Shown here one piece after another: positions 5,919 to 10,836 of a DNA stretch of 10,836 nucleotides (its first letter is position 1; the number at the start of each line of letters is the position of its first letter). Made by a program: the position numbers and the translations under genes. Origin of the DNA: CAZWCX01 sp964632945. GTDB lineage: Bacteria > Planctomycetota > MHYJ01 > WSZJ01 > CAZWCX01. Location: contig CAZWCX010000193.1 of NCBI GenBank assembly GCA_964632945.1, positions 1 to 10,836 on the forward strand. The letters are read 5' to 3'. Below the pieces are notes generated by a model that was not told the DNA's origin, did not search any database, and saw only the letters and a program-made list of their open reading frames with translations.

Positions 5919-7604
5919 TTATTCCGCATCCTTCGCGCAGCGGAACCCCACGCCCATGAGCCGGAGGGTCGGGTTTTCCGGCAACCGGGCGGACGTCTGG
6001 CACATGCGGCCATCGAACAGGAACGAGCCGCCCTTGAGAACGCGGAAGAGGGTGACGCGATCCCCGGAGGCCGCGCGGGCCTCGGTGGAGGTCCACTCCA
6101 TGGCATTCCCGGCCATGTCGAAGCACCCGTACGGACTCGCCCCGCGCGCGAAACTGCCGCGCGGCACCGGCAGAGCGGCGGCGGCGCGCGCATCGACCTT
6201 GCCGAGTTCGCGCGTATTCGCCAGCGCAGGCTGCCACTCGTTCCCCCACGGGTAAAGACGGCCATCCGAACCGCGTGCGGCCTTCTCCCATTCTTCCTCG
6301 GTCGGCAGCCGCTTCTTCGCCCACTTCGCGTAGGCGAGGGCGTCCTCGTATGCGATCGCCATGACCGGGACGTCTTCCATTCCCTTGGGATGATTCTTGC
6401 CGTTCCAGTACGTCGGGGGGGTGTAGTTGGCGGCGACAAGGAAGGCCTGGTACTGGCGATGGGTCACCTCGTGGCGGTCGATGTAGAACCGCTTGAGGTC
6501 GACGCGTCGCTGCGGGAGCGCGCCTGGGCCGGTTCCGCCGCCGACGATGCACGGCCCCGCGGGAATTTCGACCATGTCCCTCTGGATGGCGCGGTTCTCG
6601 ATCTCGCGCACGAGTGCGCGCGTCTCCTCCTGCTTGACCGTGTACTGCAGCGCCCGCTCGGCTGCCTGGAGGGCGTCGGTGAAGTTCTCCGCGGCCAGCG
6701 CCTCCTGCGCCTTCTTGATCATGTGTCCGTGGAGTTCCTCGTATCCCTTGTACTTCTCCGCGCAGCCGGCGCGCTTGCGACGCACCCGTTCCGGGTCCTC
6801 GCCGATCTCGGCCGCTTCCTCGATGAGCCGGTCGTACAGCGCCAGCGCTTCGTCGAGCCGGCCGGCGCGCTCGAGTTCTTCCGCGTCGGTGCCGGACTTG
6901 AAGAACGCCTTGCGGCGCGCCTTCTTCGACTCCACCACCACCGTGTCGTTGAGATTGCGCACGCGTTGGCGCAACGCCTCGTCCTCGCGCACCGCCAGCG
7001 CCTGCTCGTACATCCGCGCCGCCTCTTCCCAACGTTCCTGCGTCTCGGCGCGCTGGCCGTCGCGCAGCAGCATGCGGAAGCGAGCCTCGGTCAACAGCGC
7101 CGTCGCCTGGGGATCCCCCGGCTTCAGGGTCAACGCGCGCTCGAACTCGAACAGCGCCGCCGGGTGGTCCCCCAGCGCCAGCGCCTCCTGCCCGCGCCCG
7201 AAGTGCTCCGTGAACGCGCGCTCGTCGGTGGCGCGGAAGAGCCCGTCCTTGGCCTCCGGATTCTCCGGGTCCATCTTGAGGACCCGCCGGTAGAGCGCCG
7301 CGGCGGCCTCGTATTGTCCCTGTTCCAGCGCCACCGCGGCCTGTCGACGCAGGTCCTGCGTCTGCTGGTCGAGCAACCGCCGCAGGGCCTTCTCCCGCGC
7401 GAGGCGGTCGCGTTGCTCGGGGGGAAGCGACGGATCGATGTCGTCGATCGCCACCGGCGCGGGGGCGTTCTTCGCCGCCTCGACCGCCTTGGGGTCGACC
7501 GGCGCGTTCAGGCTGCGCACCCACAAATGGATGCCCACCAGGGAGCCGAGGATGGCCAGGGCGACATAGCCGCGCCAGGAGGCGGAGTCATCGGATCGAG
7601 CCAT
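5919..7604 (-). CDS. membrane-anchored TPR protein with FGE-sulfatase (SUMF1-like) domain, probably not an oxidase
   Basis: A 561-aa protein in three parts. Residues ~12-29 form one N-terminal membrane helix, so the rest should lie outside the cytoplasmic membrane. Residues ~84-320 are helical TPR-type repeats with Ala-rich helices and motifs such as LYRRVLKMDPENPEA. Residues 342-561 form a formylglycine-generating-enzyme/SUMF1-like domain: MVEIPAGPCIVGGG, FYIDRHEVTHRQY, RLPTEEEWEKAARG, YPWGNEW, GNAMEWT, GGSF and GFRCA. True FGEs use two copper-binding cysteines, eight and three residues after GGS. Here the first is Phe530 and only Cys535 remains, so it probably does not make formylglycine. 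Such domains often serve as binding modules, and no sulfatase gene is nearby. The ATG at 7604 has GGAG six bases upstream, so I prefer it to the in-frame ATG at 7646. It has its own promoter and probably its own terminator. Confidence 0.9.
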   Translation of the reverse strand: MARSDDSASWRGYVALAILGSLVGIHLWVRSLNAPVDPKAVEAAKNAPAPVAIDDIDPSLPPEQRDRLAREKALRRLLDQQTQDLRRQAAVALEQGQYEAAAALYRRVLKMDPENPEAKDGLFRATDERAFTEHFGRGQEALALGDHPAALFEFERALTLKPGDPQATALLTEARFRMLLRDGQRAETQERWEEAARMYEQALAVREDEALRQRVRNLNDTVVVESKKARRKAFFKSGTDAEELERAGRLDEALALYDRLIEEAAEIGEDPERVRRKRAGCAEKYKGYEELHGHMIKKAQEALAAENFTDALQAAERALQYTVKQEETRALVREIENRAIQRDMVEIPAGPCIVGGGTGPGALPQRRVDLKRFYIDRHEVTHRQYQAFLVAANYTPPTYWNGKNHPKGMEDVPVMAIAYEDALAYAKWAKKRLPTEEEWEKAARGSDGRLYPWGNEWQPALANTRELGKVDARAAAALPVPRGSFARGASPYGCFDMAGNAMEWTSTEARAASGDRVTLFRVLKGGSFLFDGRMCQTSARLPENPTLRLMGVGFRCAKDAE

Positions 7605-7610
7605 CGTGAA

Positions 7611-7614
7611 CTCC
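7611..7614 (-). promoter_or_regulatory. ribosome binding site that sets the TPR/FGE start
   Basis: GGAG on the minus strand, six bases before the ATG at 7604. It supports this start over the in-frame ATG at 7646, which would add 14 residues encoded in the leader and leave a shorter untranslated region. Confidence 0.65.
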
Positions 7615-7665
7615 GAGGGAAAGAACACCGACCCGGGCAGGCCCAAGGCGGCGGGGAACCCGGAG

Positions 7666-7695
7666 TTTATAACAGACGCCCCCCGGGCGAGTCAA
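7666..7695 (-). promoter_or_regulatory. vegetative-type promoter of the TPR/FGE-like gene
   Basis: On the minus strand TTGACT (7690-7695) is followed 18 bases later by TATAAA (7666-7671), or 17 bases later by TTATAA (7667-7672). This is one of the few A/T-rich spots in the intergenic DNA and close to the sigma-70 consensus. A transcription start near 7659 would give a leader of about 55 bases. A small inverted repeat (CGCCC 7677-7681 / GGGCG 7685-7689) lies in the spacer and might be an operator. Confidence 0.6.
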
Positions 7696-7726
7696 GGCCG
7701 AGGGACGCAAGAGACGGAAGTTGAAG

Positions 7727-7751
7727 GGGTTGGAAGCGGGGCGGGCAACCC
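7727..7751 (-). terminator. weak hairpin after the secreted-protein gene
   Basis: GGGTTG (7727-7732) and CAACCC (7746-7751) form a 6-bp stem with a 13-base loop, five bases past the TAG stop at 7757-7759. There is no T-run. It might end transcription of the minus-strand secreted-protein gene ahead of the next promoter, but the support is slight. Confidence 0.2.
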
Positions 7752-7756
7752 ACCCC

Positions 7757-8695
7757 CTACCGATCTCCGAGATACACCTGCTCCGTCTCCATCACCGAGG
7801 TTTCCGTCTGGGCCGCGGACCCGGGCATCTCGCCGGTCAGCTCGAGGTGGATCTTCTCCACCGCCCGCCGCACCAATCCGAGCCGGAGGTCGAGCCAGGC
7901 CTCCAACGCGTAGTCCCCGCGTTCGAGCCGCGCCGAGCCGCCCGCGTAGCGCGACCCGGGGAGCGGCTCCTCCGGTGGTCGCACCGCCGCCTTCCCGACG
8001 ATGTGGGCGCAGGAGGCGCCGTCCACGATCTCGACGCCGACGAACGTGAAGACGTGCTCGAGGGTGAACTCCCCCACCGCCGGATTCGGCAGCGACGTGC
8101 GGGTCTTCCAGGTGTCCCCGGGCGACATCTCGCGGTCGGGGAGGAACTCGGAAGTCGCCTGTTGCCGGCGCAGGATCACGGCGTCGGCGTATAGATCCTC
8201 CAGGGATCGCCGGAGCTGCTCGAAGAAGGGATGCTTCGGATCGAGCCGGCCGACGAGCTCGGCGCCGATGGCGTCGAACCCCCGAACCTCGAGCACGCGC
8301 CCGGTCGGCGCGACGCGCGACTGGTAGCGTTTCCCGGCGACTCCGGCGTAGCGCAGGAGGTTGGGGTCGACCAGTTTGGCCTCGTCTTCCGGCCGTGCGG
8401 AATCGTACTCGACTTTGTTGCCGCCGGTCTCCAGCGTGCAGACGACCCTTTCGATGCGATGGGCGAGAAGGCACGCCCCGGCGGCGTCGACGTCCTCGAC
8501 GGTGCGCAGGTTCTCCTGCACCAGCATCAGGCGGTTGCGGTGTGCGACTTCGCCGCGGCGGAGTCCGAGTTCGGTGGTGTTGGTGACGCGGTAGCGGAGG
8601 GCCTGGCCGGGGGCGAGGCGCAGGGAGAGCCGTTCGGCGGCGAACGCCGCGGTCGCAACGAGGAAGAGGGCGACCAGGCCGGGGAAGGCGCGCAT
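7757..8695 (-). CDS. secreted protein of unknown function (resembles DUF6263-type proteins)
   Basis: A 312-aa protein with a clear Sec signal peptide: Met-Arg at the N-terminus, a hydrophobic core at about residues 6-16, and an Ala-Phe-Ala cleavage site near residue 19. The mature part is predicted to be rich in beta strands, starting RLSLRLAPGQALRYRV. It contains GRVLEVRGFDAIGAE (132-146), FLPDREMSPGDTWKT (184-198) and a paired-strand stretch around EFTLEHVFTFVGVEI (209-223). The LPD-x(3)-SPGDTW pattern recalls secreted planctomycetal proteins of the DUF6263 type, but I make that link from memory and with low certainty. No catalytic motif is visible. Three cysteines lie at 75, 86 and 229. 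The ATG at 8695 is chosen because of the signal peptide and an AGGAG eight bases upstream; longer in-frame starts would bury the signal peptide. It has its own promoter and is divergent from meaB. Confidence 0.8.
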   Translation of the reverse strand: MRAFPGLVALFLVATAAFAAERLSLRLAPGQALRYRVTNTTELGLRRGEVAHRNRLMLVQENLRTVEDVDAAGACLLAHRIERVVCTLETGGNKVEYDSARPEDEAKLVDPNLLRYAGVAGKRYQSRVAPTGRVLEVRGFDAIGAELVGRLDPKHPFFEQLRRSLEDLYADAVILRRQQATSEFLPDREMSPGDTWKTRTSLPNPAVGEFTLEHVFTFVGVEIVDGASCAHIVGKAAVRPPEEPLPGSRYAGGSARLERGDYALEAWLDLRLGLVRRAVEKIHLELTGEMPGSAAQTETSVMETEQVYLGDR

Positions 8696-8703
8696 GGGCG
8701 GGG

Positions 8704-8708
8704 CTCCT
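8704..8708 (-). promoter_or_regulatory. ribosome binding site that sets the secreted-protein start
   Basis: AGGAG on the minus strand, eight bases before the ATG at 8695. Together with the signal peptide that begins there, it fixes this start against the longer open frame that runs to 8929. Confidence 0.65.
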
Positions 8709-8724
8709 GGTGGGGACGAGCGGC

Positions 8725-8754
8725 ATCGTACGCAGCGCCGGCCGCGGGGGTCAA
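8725..8754 (-). promoter_or_regulatory. vegetative-type promoter of the secreted-protein gene
   Basis: On the minus strand TTGACC (8749-8754) and TACGAT (8725-8730) are separated by 18 bases. TACGAT keeps the key T, A and final A, T of the -10 consensus. A transcription start near 8718 gives a leader of about 22 bases that contains the AGGAG ribosome site. Confidence 0.5.
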
Positions 8755-8780
8755 GGACTGAGGAAGCGGGGCCGGTCGCA

Positions 8781-8813
8781 GGGGGCCGGCGGCGAAGGTG
8801 CGCACCGGCCCTC
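8781..8813. repeat. inverted repeat and 10-bp palindrome between the divergent promoters
   Basis: GGTGCGCACC (8797-8806) is a perfect 10-bp palindrome. Overlapping it, GGGCCGG (8783-8789) and CCGGCCC (8805-8811) form a 7-bp stem that can extend slightly to 8781 and 8813. It lies roughly midway between the promoter of the secreted-protein gene and that of meaB, where a regulator of either could bind. GC-rich DNA yields such palindromes by chance, so the evidence is modest. Confidence 0.35.
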
Positions 8814-8865
8814 CCCGCCACCGACCCGGCGGGCGGCGGCGCTTCCCCCCGGCCGAGGAATGCCT

Positions 8866-8895
8866 TTGACGCCCGCACGGGACCCGTGTTACGCT
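8866..8895 (+). promoter_or_regulatory. vegetative-type promoter of meaB and the mutase gene
   Basis: TTGACG (8866-8871) and TACGCT (8890-8895) are 18 bases apart, with TG at 8887-8888 giving an extended -10. A transcription start near 8902 would leave a leader of about 48 bases before the meaB ATG, too short for a cobalamin riboswitch. Confidence 0.5.
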
Positions 8896-8949
8896 GCGGC
8901 TGGCCCAACTGCTTTCCCCTCAAGCGCATAGGCCCTCCGGAGCGGGTTC

Positions 8950-9945
8950 ATGGACTGGCTCGACGGCATCCTGCGCGGCGACCGGCGCATCCTGGCGCGG
9001 GCGATTTCCCTCGTCGAACGCGGCTCGGCGCGGGGCCAGGAATTGATGAACCGGGTCTACGCGCACGTCGGCCGGGCGCAGCGGCTCGGCATCACGGGCC
9101 CGCCGGGGGTGGGCAAGAGCACGCTCGTGCGCGCGCTGGCCGCGGAGATCCGCCGCGCCGGCGAGACGGTCGGGATCGTGGCGGTCGACCCGAGTTCCCC
9201 CTTCACCGGCGGAGCCCTGCTCGGCGACCGCGTGCGCATGAGCGAGATCGGGCTCGATCCCGGCGTGTTCATCCGCAGCATGGCGACGCGGGGACAACTC
9301 GGCGGGATCTCGCGCGTCACGTTCGAGACGAGCGACATCCTGGACGCCGCGGGCAAGACCTTCGTCCTGGTCGAGACGGTGGGCGTCGGCCAGAGCGAGG
9401 TCGAGATCGTGCGCCACGTGGACACCACGCTGGTCGTGCTTTCGCCGGAGTCGGGCGACTCGGTGCAGGCGATGAAGGCCGGCCTGATGGAGATCGCCGA
9501 CCTGCTGGTGATCAACAAGGCCGATCGCCCCGGCGCGGACCGCTTCGAAGCGGAGCTGACCGCCGTCCTCGATTTGGCCGCGCGTCCCGCGGGGCGGCCC
9601 GCGCCGCGCATCCTGCGCACGATGGCGCAGACGGGCGAGGGAGTGGCGGAACTGCTCGCCGCGGTGAAGGACCTGCACGCGACGATGCGGGCCAGCGACG
9701 AACTGGCGCGCCGCCGACGCGAGAACCTGAAGCAAAAGCTGCGTTCGATGGCGCGCGCGCGCCTCGAGCAGGCGCTGTTCGAAAATCCGACCGCCCAGGC
9801 CGCGTTGGAGTCGCACCTGGACGCCGTCGCCGCCGGCCGGGAAGGACCGTACGAGGCCGTGGAAGACCTGCTGGGATCGCTGGCGCCGGGGCCGCGGGCC
9901 GACGGCGCCGCCGATCCGAGCCTGACCCCGCCGAACCGGCGGTGA
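8950..9945 (+). CDS. MeaB/ArgK-type G-protein chaperone of a B12-dependent mutase
   Basis: GTPase of the G3E (SIMIBI) class that works with adenosylcobalamin-dependent acyl-CoA mutases: it gates cofactor loading, lets damaged cofactor leave and protects the radical enzyme. The 331-aa length is typical. Visible motifs are the P-loop GPPGVGKST (50-58), VDPSSPFTGGALLGDRVRM (79-97), the Walker B/switch II stretch ETVGVGQSE (142-150), the switch III-like region around SGDSVQAMKAG (168-178) and the guanine-specificity motif NKAD (189-192). The C-terminal ~75 residues are helical and match the dimerisation arm of MeaB, followed by a short Pro-rich tail. GGAG lies seven bases before the ATG. The next gene, 43 bases downstream, encodes the mutase large subunit, which names its partner. 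Older annotations call this family 'LAO/AO transport ATPase'; the context argues against that role. Confidence 0.95.
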   Translation: MDWLDGILRGDRRILARAISLVERGSARGQELMNRVYAHVGRAQRLGITGPPGVGKSTLVRALAAEIRRAGETVGIVAVDPSSPFTGGALLGDRVRMSEIGLDPGVFIRSMATRGQLGGISRVTFETSDILDAAGKTFVLVETVGVGQSEVEIVRHVDTTLVVLSPESGDSVQAMKAGLMEIADLLVINKADRPGADRFEAELTAVLDLAARPAGRPAPRILRTMAQTGEGVAELLAAVKDLHATMRASDELARRRRENLKQKLRSMARARLEQALFENPTAQAALESHLDAVAAGREGPYEAVEDLLGSLAPGPRADGAADPSLTPPNRR

Positions 9946-9976
9946 CGGCGCGCGCGCAGGCGCGGGCCCGCAACAC

Positions 9977-9984
9977 GGAGAGGA
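9977..9984 (+). promoter_or_regulatory. ribosome binding site of the mutase gene
   Basis: GGAGAGGA, ending four bases before the ATG at 9989; the GGAG core is eight bases away. It sits in the short gap after meaB. No separate promoter or terminator is evident there, which supports co-transcription. Confidence 0.6.
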
Positions 9985-9988
9985 CGCC

Positions 9989-10836
<848 letters not shown>

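Noticed and set aside
5613..7724. Plus-strand open frame of 703 codons opposite the TPR/FGE gene
   Set aside because: It is an antisense shadow; the minus strand carries an unmistakable FGE-like domain, a promoter and a ribosome site.
8902..8949. Cobalamin riboswitch before the B12-related genes
   Set aside because: The predicted leader is about 48 bases, far too short, and no B12-box-like sequence was seen there or in the rest of the divergent region.

Overview
The window is high-GC bacterial chromosomal DNA that is almost completely coding. It looks most like Planctomycetota, though other high-GC lineages rich in signalling genes (Acidobacteriota, Myxococcota) cannot be excluded. The reasons are an ECF sigma factor clustered with a transmembrane Hanks-type Ser/Thr kinase and a zinc-finger anti-sigma-like protein, next to a TPR protein with a formylglycine-generating-enzyme-like (FGE-sulfatase) domain and a secreted protein of unknown function. 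This assignment is an inference from gene content; there is no rRNA or other marker in the window.

Layout. Five genes lie on the minus strand and are read from right to left: a secreted protein (8695 to 7757), a membrane-anchored TPR/FGE-like protein (7604 to 5919), an ECF sigma factor (5667 to 5020), a Ser/Thr kinase with a TolB-like extracytoplasmic domain (4942 to 2024) and a zf-HC2 anti-sigma-like protein with a very long low-complexity tail (2009 to 51). Two genes lie on the plus strand: the MeaB-type G-protein chaperone (8950 to 9945) and the large subunit of a B12-dependent acyl-CoA mutase (from 9989, cut by the right end). The mutase is open to the window edge.

Regulatory reading. 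Promoter-like sequences of the vegetative type (TTGAC plus an A/T-rich -10 at 17-18 bp) precede the secreted protein, the TPR/FGE gene and meaB. A different, ECF-type motif (GGAAC-N16-CGTC) sits between the sigma gene and the kinase gene, and its spacer contains nine consecutive Gs. A weaker relative (CGAAC-N16-CGTG) precedes the sigma gene at almost the same distance from the start codon. The simplest model is a self-amplifying envelope-stress unit: the sigma factor drives its own gene and the kinase/anti-sigma pair, the anti-sigma protein holds it at the membrane, and the kinase adds a phosphorylation input from an extracytoplasmic sensor domain. The TPR/FGE protein, which lacks one of the two catalytic cysteines of true FGEs, would be a neighbouring envelope protein rather than an oxidase.

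The right-hand module is metabolic and probably unrelated. MeaB protects or loads the B12 mutase encoded next to it. The mutase carries Phe and Gln at the two positions that are Tyr and Arg in methylmalonyl-CoA mutase, so an isobutyryl-CoA-mutase-like substrate is more likely than methylmalonyl-CoA.

No tRNA, rRNA, CRISPR array, insertion sequence or attachment site was seen. No gene-free stretch exceeds 300 bases.
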